Counted from the first letter of the stretch, positions 1 to 8,774 are shown. The stretch: DNA of 32,120 nucleotides from Rhodanobacter sp. (GCA_004298505.1 SCRO01000088.1:1-32120); one strand, 5' to 3'. Program-made: numbers and translations. Notes: generated from the letters alone by a model not told the origin.

Positions 1-1
1 G

Positions 2-119
2 GTCCATATTTCCGCCGATTCTTGGCCCATGGAACCACCATGGGCCGGCGAACCGTCGAAAATCTGTCCTCGCACAGCCGAATTCTCGCCTCGACCACCA
101 AAGTCCGACAGACTCCTAG
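2..119 (-). repeat. Dispersed TIR repeat, left terminal copy (truncated by window edge)
   Basis: Positions 2-119 are the exact reverse complement of 32003-32120. A diverged full-length copy lies at 17230-17389. The piece ends at the right with the element's terminal sequence (GTCCGACAGACTCC) and carries an internal palindrome at 24-46, with 9-base arms GGCCCATGG/CCATGGGCC around a 5-base loop. The other end lies outside the window. No coding capacity is evident, so this is a short MITE-like or REP-like element whose parent is unknown. Confidence 0.8.
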
Positions 120-124
120 AGGAG

Positions 125-162
125 CTGTCGCTTGATCAGAGCTCGATTGAATGCCGAGGCAA
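125..162 (+). repeat. Fragment of IS50-like-ended element
   Basis: This begins CTGTCGCTTGATCAGAGCT, close to the Tn5/IS50 inside end, and matches the reverse complement of 25401-25438 almost base for base through CGATTGAATGCCGAGGCAA. The similarity stops after about 162, so only one end of the element is present. It abuts the repeat that ends at 119. Confidence 0.65.
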
Positions 163-450
163 AATACTCCACCACGATGCGATGGTAGGCAAAGTCCAAC
201 AGCCTCCCAGGGCCAGACAGCCCGGGCGGTGAGCGTGCCGGTTCCCGCGATGAACGCGGGAGCGGTGGGGGACGGCAGGGCAGCGGGAGAGAGGGCTGCG
301 GACATTATCCGCAAGGAACACGCATAAAAGACGATAGCCGCGACCCCGGCGCTTCTACACTGGCGTCGGGGGAAGGGAGGCGAATGCGAGGAACCGCAAC
401 GTTGAAACCGCGGCGGTCCGGGTTTCGTGCGGCGCATGCCGGGGTCGCGC
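163..450. other. Gene-free region with inverted repeats
   Basis: No convincing gene. It holds a short perfect hairpin at 243-261 (arms TCCCGCG/CGCGGGA, 5-base loop). It also holds a 12-base perfect inverted repeat (CGCGACCCCGGC) at 339-350 and 438-449. The second arm touches the end of the cysteine-synthase-like gene. Neither is followed by a T-run, so transcription termination is only possible. Confidence 0.4.
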
Positions 451-1401
451 TCAGTGGAACGGTACTGGCTTGTCGCTTTCCGGGGTCGGGTGCATGAAGA
501 AGTCATGCATGTATTTTTCGCCCTCGTCGTCGAGGATGGTGACGACCGTCTTGAGTTCCGGGAACTGCTCGCGCAACCGCCGCGCAGCAATCATGTGCGC
601 GCCGGAACTGGGGCCGCAGAACAGGCCGCGGCTGCTTGCCAGCTTGCGCATCTCGGCGACCGCCTCGGTGCTGGATACGCTCAGCATGTCGTTGATCAGT
701 TTGTGGTGGCGCGCGAAGATCCCTGGTATGAAACCGTCTGAAATGCCCTCGATCTGGTGCAGCGCCACTTCGCCGCACAGCAGGGTGCACGATTCGGAGG
801 GCTCCATCGCGAACAACCGCACGTTCGGGTTGACATTGCGGAATGCCTGGCCGACGCCGATCAGGGTGCCGCCGGTGCCCACGCCGTGCACGAACGCATC
901 CGGCACGCAGCCCGCTGGCAACTGCGCCAGGATCTCCTGGCCGAGGATTTCGCGGTTCTCGTCGATGTTCCATTCCGATTCGAACTGGCCAGGAAAGAAG
1001 AACCCCGGTTGCTGGCCAAGTTCACGCGCGCGATTGAGTGCATCGTTGACGTGGAAGGTACCGCAGAACAGGACTTCGGCGCCGAAGGCGCGCGAAATCG
1101 CCACGCGCTCGCTGGATAGTCCCTCGGGCATCACCACGATCATCCGATAACCCTTGACCGCGGCCACCATCGAAAACGCGTTGCCGGTATTGCCGCTGGT
1201 GGCCTCGACGATGGTATCGCCGGGCTTGAGCTCGCCGCTCTGTTCGGCGCGTTCGACGATATATTTGGCGATACGCGCCTTGATCGAGCCAGACGGATTC
1301 AGATATTCGCATTTGGCGAACACCCCGTCGACGTCCAGCAGCGGCGTATCGCCGACGGCATCGAGAATGTTGGTTGAGACTTGCGTGTAACGGGTTGTCA
1401 T
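451..1401 (-). CDS. PLP-dependent cysteine synthase family protein
   Basis: This is a 316-residue fold-type II PLP enzyme of the CysK/CysM/cystathionine beta-synthase group. The PLP lysine is K41 in NPSGSIKAR. The substrate/phosphate loop TSGNTGN follows at about residues 69-75, a glycine-rich PLP-phosphate loop GVGTGGT lies near 175, and CGPSSGA lies near the C-terminus. The usual VKDR or VKCR after the lysine is KARIA here, so the substrate may not be O-acetylserine; a serine-using beta-replacing or beta-eliminating activity is possible. The start at 1401 has GGAG 7 bases upstream. It follows the porin gene by 17 bases on the same strand, so the two are probably co-transcribed. The family is clear; the exact reaction is not. 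Confidence 0.85.
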   Translation of the reverse strand: MTTRYTQVSTNILDAVGDTPLLDVDGVFAKCEYLNPSGSIKARIAKYIVERAEQSGELKPGDTIVEATSGNTGNAFSMVAAVKGYRMIVVMPEGLSSERVAISRAFGAEVLFCGTFHVNDALNRARELGQQPGFFFPGQFESEWNIDENREILGQEILAQLPAGCVPDAFVHGVGTGGTLIGVGQAFRNVNPNVRLFAMEPSESCTLLCGEVALHQIEGISDGFIPGIFARHHKLINDMLSVSSTEAVAEMRKLASSRGLFCGPSSGAHMIAARRLREQFPELKTVVTILDDEGEKYMHDFFMHPTPESDKPVPFH

Positions 1402-1418
1402 GTGGGTGCTCCGACTAA

Positions 1419-2861
1419 TTAGAACTCATAGAACGCGCTCAAACTTACCTGGTTGCCGCTGGCGTTGGCGCGATCCGCGCCGTCGGTGGTGTAGTGGAGT
1501 TTGTCGTGCATCAGCTCCAGCGCGAAAGCATACGGTCCCGCCGCGTATTGCAGGCTCAAGGCGTCTTGCCGGTTTCTGATCAAGCCGGACGAGCCGTAGC
1601 CGAGCCAGTCGATCACGTCCTGCTTATTTAAGCTGATGGCGGCGTAGGTCGCGTAAGCCGTCCAGTGCGGTGTGAAGCTGTAACCTACCTGCAGGTAACC
1701 GCCGGTCTCGCCGATGTCGCCGAACTGGCCCAGGCTGCCGGACAATTCCCCGAGGCCGTTGCCCGTGTATGCCGCGCCGCCGAGCACCCATGGACCGGGC
1801 TTCCACTGGCCACCGATCTCGTAGGCCACGCTTTTCAAGCCGGGCTTGACCGGCGTCGGTGCGTTGCCGCCCACTCCGCGCAGATCGACCTCGCTGTAGT
1901 GCGTCGCGAAAAACGCCACCCAGTCACTACCCTTCGCGCGCAGGCGCGCCTCGAGCTGTGGACGGAAACCGACGTTGCCGCCCGTGAGAAAGTCGACGTT
2001 GTTGCCGGGCCCGTCCCACTGTCCCTCAAACACGCCAGCGGCCAGTTGCCACTGGATGCCGCTGGCGCCATGGTTGAGATCCTGATACACCACCGCACCG
2101 GGAAAGCGCCAGCCGATCAGGCCAGCGGAGAGGCCCAACGGGTCGCCGATGTGAGTCAGCGAGGCAGGATCGGGAACCAGCAGGTCCATCAGCTCCCACT
2201 GCTGGCCGAGCCGCACCGTGGTGCCGGTCTCGGGGTTGATCAGATCCATGTAGGCCTGGCGCAGGCGTGGCGTAAGTTGCTGCTGGCTGAACGGACCGCT
2301 GCCATTGTACCCGCCGAAGAAGTCCATTTCGATGCGGCCGCCGCCAATCCAATTGCCGCCAAACTTGGCGCCGGTCATGTCGAACCAGAAGCGCGAGCTA
2401 CGCGCGTCAAAGCCACTCAGTGAGCCATTGGATCCGGGCACTGGCCATAAGGCAGCTTGTCCGTTGCCGAATTCGAAAGGCCTGTTCTGACCGAATGCCG
2501 TAGCGCTTATCCAGCCATGCATGGCCACCGCGATGCCCGGGGCGCTGCTGAATACGGGTTTCTCGGGCGGTTGTACTGTGGCCGCAGCCGGTGCCGTCGC
2601 AACCGGTGATTGGGGTGCGGGTGCAGCTTGTTGTTGCTGAATCAGCTGTTTCAGCTGTTGGACTTCCTGTTCCAGCTGCGACACCTGCGCCGCAAGCCGC
2701 TGGTTGCTCGGCGTGTCTTGCGCCTGCGCGGCAAGCGGCGACAAAAGTGCACACGCAACAGCGACGGCAAGCGCGCAGTAGCGATGAATGCGTTGAGCGG
2801 CCGTTGAGGCCGCCCAAAGATTTCCGGTATTTCCGGACGGATTGAGTTTGAAACTTGACAC
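1419..2861 (-). CDS. Outer-membrane porin with N-terminal coiled coil (DcaP-like)
   Basis: The product is a 480-residue predicted beta-barrel. After a long basic leader comes a hydrophobic signal segment ending SPLAAQAQ at about residue 48. A Q/L-rich coiled coil follows (about 53-80), then a Pro/Ala linker and a barrel rich in alternating aromatic and small residues. The C-terminus is SAFYEF, the terminal phenylalanine typical of BAM substrates. This plan resembles the trimeric DcaP porins, which take up small anionic solutes, but I assign the family only by architecture. The start is GTG at 2861 with GAGGGGG about 10 bases upstream. It is the first gene of a two-gene minus-strand unit with the PLP enzyme and faces away from nothing else; the regulator at 2982-4004 lies upstream on the same strand. 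Confidence 0.75.
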   Translation of the reverse strand: MSSFKLNPSGNTGNLWAASTAAQRIHRYCALAVAVACALLSPLAAQAQDTPSNQRLAAQVSQLEQEVQQLKQLIQQQQAAPAPQSPVATAPAAATVQPPEKPVFSSAPGIAVAMHGWISATAFGQNRPFEFGNGQAALWPVPGSNGSLSGFDARSSRFWFDMTGAKFGGNWIGGGRIEMDFFGGYNGSGPFSQQQLTPRLRQAYMDLINPETGTTVRLGQQWELMDLLVPDPASLTHIGDPLGLSAGLIGWRFPGAVVYQDLNHGASGIQWQLAAGVFEGQWDGPGNNVDFLTGGNVGFRPQLEARLRAKGSDWVAFFATHYSEVDLRGVGGNAPTPVKPGLKSVAYEIGGQWKPGPWVLGGAAYTGNGLGELSGSLGQFGDIGETGGYLQVGYSFTPHWTAYATYAAISLNKQDVIDWLGYGSSGLIRNRQDALSLQYAAGPYAFALELMHDKLHYTTDGADRANASGNQVSLSAFYEF

Positions 2862-2981
2862 GCGGCCTGTACCCCCTCAGTAAACGACGACATGAATCCC
2901 CCGTGCTGTCGATAGTTGCCGGAAATAGCCCGCATGACTTGTACGTTCACGACACTGTGCAGGTACCCAAGCGCCCCATTT

Positions 2982-4004
2982 TCATCCGGGTCGGGCGTTC
3001 ATGGCGCGGCGTTCTGCGCCGGGCGGGATGCCGAACTGTTCCCGATAGCGGCGTGTGAAGTGCGCCACCGATGCAAAACCGCAGGCCGCGGCGATATTGA
3101 TGATCGCTTCCCCGGTGCCAAGCATCAATTGACGCGCGCGTGCGAGGCGCAGTTCGAGACAGTAGGCACCGGGCGTGCATTGCAGATATTCATTGAAGAG
3201 CCTTTCGAGCTGGCGCGCGGAAAGGTTCACGTGGCGGGCGAGTTCGTCGACGCTCAAGGGCTCTTCGAGATTGCTTTCGATCAAGGCGGCGGCCTCGATC
3301 AGCTTGGGTTGGCCCGTGCCGATGCGCTGGCGCAACGGCACACGCTGGGTGTCGCCGGTTGAGCGGATGCGTTCGCACACCATCAACTCGGCGGCCATCG
3401 CGGCCAGCTCATCGCCGTCCGCTTGCCGGCGGATCAAGTTGAGCATCATGTCGACCGGGGCAATGCCGCCGCTGCAGGTGTAGCGGTCCCGGTCGATTTC
3501 GTAGAGCCGTGTCGACACCGCTATTTTCGGGAAGTCGGCCAGGAATCGGCTCGCGTCCTCCCAGTGCAGAGTGCATCGATAGCCGTCGAGCAGGCCAGCC
3601 TTGGCCAACCAGAAGCTGCCTGTACATATGCCACCCAGCGCCGTTCCGCGGTGCGCCATGTCGCGCAGCCAGTGCAGATGTGCGCGCTCGATTCGGGGCG
3701 GGATGGGGTTCGACCCACACACAAAGAGTGCGTCGAGCTGCGGGGTGTCGGCCATCGAAAAGTCGGGTTGCACGGCGACCCCGTTGCTCGAGCGAGTCAG
3801 TTGGCCATCGACCGAAATCGTGTGCCAGTGGTAGCGCACCCCGTGGTCACACCGGTTGACCATGCGTAGTGGCTCAGTTGCGGAGGCAAAGCCGATCAGC
3901 GTGAAACCCGGAACCAGCAAGAACCCGTAGCGTAGCGGACTATCCGGGCGACCGCCCCTGGTCGTGGCTGGCGTGTCCTGACCATTTATTCGAGATTGTT
4001 TCAT
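2982..4004 (-). CDS. GlxA-type AraC-family transcriptional regulator (creatinase-junction copy 1)
   Basis: This 340-residue regulator has an N-terminal DJ-1/PfpI-like amidotransferase-fold domain (about 25-205; GICTGSFWLAKAGLLDG marks the nucleophile-elbow region). A C-terminal AraC double helix-turn-helix follows (about 225-330; LSVDELARHVNLSARQLERLF and the second motif ending GFASVAHFTRRYREQFG). The family includes GbdR, SouR and CdhR, which sense betaine, sarcosine or carnitine derivatives. It is transcribed away from a regulatory region that, in a related copy at 13 kb, faces creatinase. I infer that it controls creatinine/creatine genes. It is the only intact one of three copies: the second is a pseudogene (6033-6608) and the third a remnant of about 20 codons (13001-13063). 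Confidence 0.88.
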   Translation of the reverse strand: MKQSRINGQDTPATTRGGRPDSPLRYGFLLVPGFTLIGFASATEPLRMVNRCDHGVRYHWHTISVDGQLTRSSNGVAVQPDFSMADTPQLDALFVCGSNPIPPRIERAHLHWLRDMAHRGTALGGICTGSFWLAKAGLLDGYRCTLHWEDASRFLADFPKIAVSTRLYEIDRDRYTCSGGIAPVDMMLNLIRRQADGDELAAMAAELMVCERIRSTGDTQRVPLRQRIGTGQPKLIEAAALIESNLEEPLSVDELARHVNLSARQLERLFNEYLQCTPGAYCLELRLARARQLMLGTGEAIINIAAACGFASVAHFTRRYREQFGIPPGAERRAMNARPG

Positions 4005-4315
4005 GACTTCGTTTTCAGGCTAGTTAACGTCGCGCTGGGATAACTTTGACGGCGAATGCTTACGATACTCTTGATCAGCCTCAGCGCTACCGCAAAAGTC
4101 GCGCGCCGGGAATCAAAACCGATTATGGGCGGGGAAGCAATACGTCTCACATGTGCTTGCGATAGTCGCTAGCGCATCGCCGTCGGATGAACGTCCGCAG
4201 TCGAAGCCATATCTGGCGTCACCGCGCGCATGCCCCTGCGTCTCGACGCGTTCAGGAAGCCGCACCTATCCCGCTACCCGGCCATCAGCAACCCAGGCAA
4301 TGCCAGAAGTCTCAC
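4005..4315. promoter_or_regulatory. Divergent regulatory region, copy 1
   Basis: This lies between the intact regulator and a broken creatinase start. It shares several blocks with 6609-6924 and 13064-13369. Block A at 4005-4032 contains GACTTCG and GGCTAGTT. Block B at 4145-4169 begins TCTCACATGTGCTTGCGATA. Block C at 4203-4218 reads GAAGCCATATCTGGCG. Block B starts 171 bases before the old creatinase ATG, compared with 172 in copy 3. No clear sigma-70 pair could be fixed by eye. The region now precedes the MFS gene at 4514. The blocks are candidate operators or promoter elements for the adjacent GlxA-type regulator. Confidence 0.6.
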
Positions 4316-4468
4316 ATGTCCGATCACGCAGCATCGAGGACTACGCGGGTTTCCCGTTCACGTATTTCAACAGGTTTTACACCATGGCCGTCACGGCCGT
4401 GACACGGTCGCGGTTAGCACCAATATCGATGCCGATATGCCGTGGCAGCGCGGCTGCGGCGAAAACAC
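4316..4468 (+). pseudogene. Creatinase remnant, copy 1
   Basis: The first six codons (ATGTCCGATCACGCAGCA) match the start of the intact creatinase at 13370. About 170 bases are then missing. The match resumes at about 4340 with a sequence encoding GFPFTYFNRFYTMAVTA, compared with DFLFTYFGRFYAMVVTA at residues 66-82 of creatinase. It runs through the equivalents of ISANIDAGMPW and GYGEN, and ends near 4468. The reading frame is broken several times. The ribosome-binding site GGAG seen before the intact gene is AGAAG here. The MFS gene starts 45 bases later, so this remnant is now the 5' leader of another gene. Confidence 0.85.
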
Positions 4469-4513
4469 GAAGCAAATTGCGAGACGGCGTTAGATGCAAC
4501 GCAAGGCTCAACA

Positions 4514-5803
4514 ATGAGTGGTGAGCACGTGAGCAACGCGATGCCAGCACTTGGCAAATCGGTGTGGATGCTGTGCATTGCGCTGTTCCTGGTTGCGTAT
4601 GCCGCGCAGACCGTGTCACCGGTGATGCTGTTCTATACGATCGACCTGCAGTTGTCGACGACGGACCTGACCTTGTTCTTTACCGTCTATGCGGTCGGCC
4701 TGATGATCGCGTTCCTTGTCGGCGGCCCCCAGTCGGACAGGCGCGGCCGCAAGTCCATCGTCCTGCCGTCCACCGTGCTGCTGGTGCTCGCGCTGCTGGC
4801 GCTGCTGGGTGCCGCGCTCTGGGGTGAACGCATGATCTTCATTGCACGGTTCATCCAGGGGGTCACCAGCGGTGCGGTCTTCTCCGTGGGCACCGTCTGG
4901 TTGCGCGAGCTGGCTGGGACAAGGAACGCGGCACGTGCGTCAATGCTGGCCGGTGGCGTCATGGCAGCCGGGTTTGCCGTGGGTCCGTTCGTTTCAGGCG
5001 CCCTGGTGGAATGGGCCCCGTGGCCCAGAACCCTCTCCTTCATCATCGCGCTGATCATGGTGCTGGTCGCGATCATGATCCTGCGCGCGCTGCCCGAGAC
5101 CATGACCGGCTATCGTTCAACCCGGGTTCGAATCGGGCTGCCAAAAGGCACGGCAACCGGATTCGCCTGGTATCTCGTTCCCTGCGGACTGCTGGTCTAT
5201 ACGTTCACGATGCTGTCGCTGATCGCATTTCCGCTCCAGCTTGGCAAGGCAGGCTTCGTACAGATCTACTTCATCCTCGGGGTCAGTGCGCTGCTCGTGC
5301 AGGGGTTTGCGGCGCTGGCCACCCTCTGGGCCATGCGGCTCGGTCCCGGCCATGCCGGCTGGATGGCCGGCCTGTGCGGCGCGCTGGGCTGCGCGCTCGG
5401 CTACCTGGCGGTGCAACCCGGCAACTGGTTGTGGGTGATCCCCGCATCCGCAGTGATCGGCCTGGCCAACGGCCTGTCGATAGCGGCCGGTGTCACGGTC
5501 TCGGACATGCTGGCCCCTGCGGATCAACGGGGCGCGCTGATCTCGCTGTTCTACGTCGTGGTGTATGCCGGCTACTCCAGCCCCACCGTGCTGTCGCTCA
5601 TCTGGGGCAGCCGGACGATGGAGAAGGGCAGCACGATCGTCGCGCTCGGCATGGTTGCCGTTGTGATCATGGCGATCCTGGCCAGTGCCGGCCGCAGGGT
5701 GATATTCCGCCAAAATACCGGGAGCAGCCAAGTTCCGCCGTTCGCGCCGAGAATTTCCGGAGGTACAGCCAACAAATTCAATGAAGTCAACGAGTTACGA
5801 TGA
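4514..5803 (+). CDS. MFS transporter
   Basis: This is a 429-residue major facilitator with about 12 hydrophobic segments. The loop 2-3 signature is GGPQSDRRGRKS (about residues 75-86), close to the MFS GxxxDRxGRR motif. I choose ATG 4514, which has AAGG 7 bases upstream; a longer frame back to 4442 would run into the creatinase remnant. The last 35 or so residues after the final membrane segment are polar and look like an unrelated tail (RQNTGSSQVPPFAPRIS...), possibly because the original end was lost. It sits directly behind regulatory region copy 1. The substrate is unknown; creatine, sarcosine or a related compound is an inference from position only. Confidence 0.8.
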   Translation: MSGEHVSNAMPALGKSVWMLCIALFLVAYAAQTVSPVMLFYTIDLQLSTTDLTLFFTVYAVGLMIAFLVGGPQSDRRGRKSIVLPSTVLLVLALLALLGAALWGERMIFIARFIQGVTSGAVFSVGTVWLRELAGTRNAARASMLAGGVMAAGFAVGPFVSGALVEWAPWPRTLSFIIALIMVLVAIMILRALPETMTGYRSTRVRIGLPKGTATGFAWYLVPCGLLVYTFTMLSLIAFPLQLGKAGFVQIYFILGVSALLVQGFAALATLWAMRLGPGHAGWMAGLCGALGCALGYLAVQPGNWLWVIPASAVIGLANGLSIAAGVTVSDMLAPADQRGALISLFYVVVYAGYSSPTVLSLIWGSRTMEKGSTIVALGMVAVVIMAILASAGRRVIFRQNTGSSQVPPFAPRISGGTANKFNEVNELR

Positions 5804-6032
5804 CCGTCGAGCCTATTTCGGTAGCGTCGTGTGGTGTCACGCGTTAACGTTATTTTGTATTCCGGATGATTGACACAAGCCCCGATGAGCACACACGATA
5901 CAAGAATAACCTGGAAGTATAAATGGCCAGACGCTCAAGCTGGCATGCGCGGGATGCGGGAATGTCACGTTCATCCGCCGGGTGATCCCTACAGCCGCGT
6001 GGAACCAGGCGCCGTATGGATCTGGCCGAACC
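5804..6032. other. Gene-free region between MFS gene and regulator pseudogene
   Basis: No gene is recognised. The stretch lies between the stop of the MFS gene and the point near 6033 where similarity to the regulator begins. It probably contains a rearrangement junction, because the C-terminal half of the regulator copy is missing exactly here. No transposase remnant was identified. Confidence 0.4.
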
Positions 6033-6608
6033 AGCTCGCGGAAATCAGCATCATGTCAACCGAAGCGATGCCGCCGTTGCAGGCGTAGCGGTCTCGGTCG
6101 GTCTCGTACAGCCGTGTCGACGCCGTAACTTTTGGGAAGTCGACCAGGAATCGCTTCGCGTTCTCCCAGTACAGAGTGCGCCGACAGCCATCGAGCAGGC
6201 CAGCCTTGGGCAACCAGAAGCTGCCTGCACATGTTCCACCCGGTGCCGTTCCGAGATACGCCATGTGCGCAGTCATTGGAGATGTGTGCGTTCGATTCAG
6301 CGCGCGATGGGGGTCGGTCCGCGCACAGAGAGTGCTTCGAACGGCGGGGTATCGGCCATCGAGTAGTCGAGCTGCACGGTGACTCCGTTGCTCGAACGCG
6401 TCGGTTTGCCATTGGCTGACATCGTATACCACCGGTACTACTCGCCACGGCCGCACTTGTTGACCATGCGCAGTGATTCCGCCGCGGCCGCCAAGCCGCT
6501 CAGGGCGAACCCGGGAACCAGCAGGAATATAGTGCAGTGCATCATCCGCGCGGCTGCTTGCCTGCAACGTGGATGGAGTACCCCGACCATTGTCGGCAGT
6601 TGATTCAC
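6033..6608 (-). pseudogene. GlxA-type regulator pseudogene, copy 2
   Basis: Read from 6608 leftward, this is a decayed copy of the regulator at 2982-4004. The start codon is GTG in place of ATG (6606-6608). The first 56 codons align without gaps, including FLLVPGF and SLRMVN. Codon 57 (arginine in the intact gene) is TAG at 6438-6440. Beyond it the frame continues (YRWYTMSANGKPTRSSNGV), then shifts. A later frame gives GGTCAGSFWLPKAGLLDG and DRYACNGGIASVDMM. Similarity stops near 6033, so the whole AraC helix-turn-helix part is gone. The product cannot be a working regulator. Confidence 0.9.
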
Positions 6609-6924
6609 GACTTCGTTTTTAGGCTAGTTAACGTCGTATTTGGACGAAATCGAAGTCGGATTTTTACGATAGTCTCAATTGGTCCCAGCGCAGCCACAAA
6701 AGTTGCGCGTCGGGGAACAGAAGCGATCTTGGGCGGGGAAGCCATTAAATCTCACATGTGCTTGCGATAATCGCTGGCGCATTCTCTCCCGATGACGGTT
6801 TTCGGTTGAAGCCCTATCTGGCGACATCGGGCGTCCGTACCAGCGAATCGTAACGTGTTCAGGAAGCCGCACTCAACTTGTTATACCCAATCATCAGAGG
6901 CCGAGACTAACGTCAGGAGTCGCA
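6609..6924. promoter_or_regulatory. Divergent regulatory region, copy 2
   Basis: This carries the same ordered blocks as copies 1 and 3: block A at 6609-6636, block B at 6750-6774 and block C at 6808-6823 (one change, CTATCTGG). It also has TTCAGGAAGCCGCAC, as in copy 1, and the GTCAGGAGTC ribosome-binding sequence before the lost creatinase start. Both flanking genes are dead, yet block B differs from copy 1 at only one base in 25. The next gene downstream is the porin at 7157, so the region could drive the porin, permease and creatininase genes. Confidence 0.6.
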
Positions 6925-7015
6925 CACCGCCGATTATGCAACGGCAATACCAGCAACCTCCATCGCCGAGCTCGAACGCCAGCTGTTTGCACAAAGCCAG
7001 GAAAGCCGCTTGGCT
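6925..7015 (+). pseudogene. Creatinase N-terminal remnant, copy 2
   Basis: The sequence aligns to the first 30 or so codons of the creatinase at 13370. It retains CCAGCAACCTC, then an equivalent of IAELERL, then TTTGCACAA. The start codon is ACC in place of ATG, and no open frame continues. After about 7015 similarity is lost. It is a decayed gene fragment, now part of the leader of the porin gene. Confidence 0.75.
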
Positions 7016-7156
7016 GCGTGATCGCCACGCTCAGGAGGGCTAGCCTCGCCTCTGAGTGTTCTTTAATGCAGAGCGTTTTTAGCTTGAAGGTCCGTTATAC
7101 GCAAGTATCAATAATCTCCAGGCTTTTGTGGCCCCACTAATCAAGGGACAAATCAC

Positions 7157-8461
7157 ATGCATCACAAGCTCGTCATGACCGTAATGATCGCCTCCTTGGC
7201 CTGCGCCGCCATACCTGCACTGGCCGAAAGCCCGGACTATGTGCATACCACGCTCACTGGAGACTGGGACGGTGCGCGCACACGGATGTCCGACCTGGGT
7301 ATCGATCTGAATCTGTACTACACCGGTGACTTTGCCTACAACCTCACTGGCGGCGACAGGCATTCAGGCGCCTATGCTTCCGAGTTCGACTTCGACGGCG
7401 CATTTGACCTGGAGAAATTGGTGGGTTGGAAAGGCGGCTCGTTTCATACTGAAGTAGCCAATTTCCACGGCCAATTGCTGGATGCGAAGGTCAATCTTGG
7501 ATCTCTGATGGACACTCAGGAGATCTATGACGGTCATGGCACCTATCTGTCGAATTTCTATCTCGAACAATCCCTATGGAATGGCCTGGTCGACATCAAG
7601 TACGGCCGCATGGACTTCAACGCCAGCTTCTATCCAACGTTCGCCAACCTCAATTTCCAGGGCCTGAGTTTCTACGGGCCTCAGCCGGGTTTGATGGTTC
7701 CTGATTTGGTAGACTGGCCAACAAGCGCTATCGGAGAGGTGATCACGATCAAGCCGTCAGAGGCGTGGGACTTCAAAGTCGGCAACTTCGCGGTGCAGCC
7801 TAACAACTTTGTCCCTAATGATCTCAAAGTGCAAAATCGGGGTCATCGTGTAGGAAACATGACGGTGGGCGAGCTCGACTTCTTCACTACCTTGGCTGGC
7901 GGATCGAAGGATGCACCGCTGTCAGGAACCTGGGCGCTGGGTGGATGGCACAACACTGCACCCAAGCCGGACCTGTTCCTTGACATCAATGGCCTGCCGC
8001 AGGCGCTCACTGGCGCAACTCCGCTGATGCGCGGCAGTACGAGTGGCGTCTATGTGACCGGTCAACAACAGGTCACCCGTAATGCAGCAGGTGGTGGCCT
8101 TACCCTGTTCATGAATTTGGTCCAAGCCGATTCTGAAGTGGACTTCATCGACCAAATGTCTTCCGTAGGGATGCTTTACGCAGCGCCTTTTGCGTCACGA
8201 CCGAACGATATCGTTGGTGTTGTGCTCGGACGCAATCATGTCAGCAGTCGCGTCGCTGACGCCAATCGCATTATCAACGCCAGTAGCTTCGTGGCAGTGC
8301 CGGTGCCAAGCTCAGAGTACCTCTTGGAGCTCAACTACACAGCGAGCTTGTACCGCGGGATCACGCTGATGCCAAACCTGCAATATGTTCGTCATCCTGG
8401 CGGCACGAAAGCAAATCGTGATTATACCGTACTCGGTGCGCAGCTAATCGTGTCATTCTAG
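7157..8461 (+). CDS. OprB-family outer-membrane porin
   Basis: The product has 434 residues. A signal peptide (HHKLVMTVMIASLACAAIPALA) is probably cut after A23. The mature start has LTGDWDGARTRMSDLGIDL, typical of the carbohydrate-selective OprB family, and the protein ends LIVSF with a terminal phenylalanine. AAGGGA lies about 10 bases before the ATG. OprB proteins form monomeric 16-stranded pores for sugars. Because the permease and creatininase genes follow on the same strand, I infer that this one passes creatinine or creatine across the outer membrane. Base composition is more AT-rich than in the genes beyond 14 kb. It lies behind regulatory copy 2. Confidence 0.85.
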   Translation: MHHKLVMTVMIASLACAAIPALAESPDYVHTTLTGDWDGARTRMSDLGIDLNLYYTGDFAYNLTGGDRHSGAYASEFDFDGAFDLEKLVGWKGGSFHTEVANFHGQLLDAKVNLGSLMDTQEIYDGHGTYLSNFYLEQSLWNGLVDIKYGRMDFNASFYPTFANLNFQGLSFYGPQPGLMVPDLVDWPTSAIGEVITIKPSEAWDFKVGNFAVQPNNFVPNDLKVQNRGHRVGNMTVGELDFFTTLAGGSKDAPLSGTWALGGWHNTAPKPDLFLDINGLPQALTGATPLMRGSTSGVYVTGQQQVTRNAAGGGLTLFMNLVQADSEVDFIDQMSSVGMLYAAPFASRPNDIVGVVLGRNHVSSRVADANRIINASSFVAVPVPSSEYLLELNYTASLYRGITLMPNLQYVRHPGGTKANRDYTVLGAQLIVSF

Positions 8462-8774
8462 ACAGTGGGACGTGAATGACCCGGTGTTGCGCTAGAACGA
8501 ACATCGAAGCGCAGTATTTGTAATAGTGACGATGAAGCTCTGATTTGCCCCGTTGTGTCCATGATTGAACAAGTTCATCGTGAAGATCCCGCATCGTTTT
8601 TCCATATGGGCCGGAGCACAACTTTATCAAGAAGTAGAGATGCGGGGAGTTACGTGCATACTCGACGCCAGCTCGAGCACGCAGTTCAACAGGATCCCCG
8701 AAGCGACGCCATCGAGCTGATAGTGCGCGAACGCAGATACCCAATTTTCGTAGGGCCTTGACGGAGACACGATA
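8462..8774. other. Gene-free leader between porin and NCS1 permease
   Basis: No gene is recognised. Two perfect 8-base inverted repeats with long loops are present: ACGATGAA/TTCATCGT at 8529-8536 and 8574-8581, and CCCGCATC/GATGCGGG at 8588-8595 and 8639-8646. They could fold as consecutive stems in the RNA ahead of the permease gene. Neither matches a riboswitch class that I know. GGAG about 8 bases before 8775 is the permease ribosome-binding site. Confidence 0.35.

Noticed and set aside
451-1150. Long plus-strand frames opposite the PLP enzyme
   Set aside because: They are antisense shadows in GC-rich sequence; the minus-strand product has all PLP-enzyme motifs.
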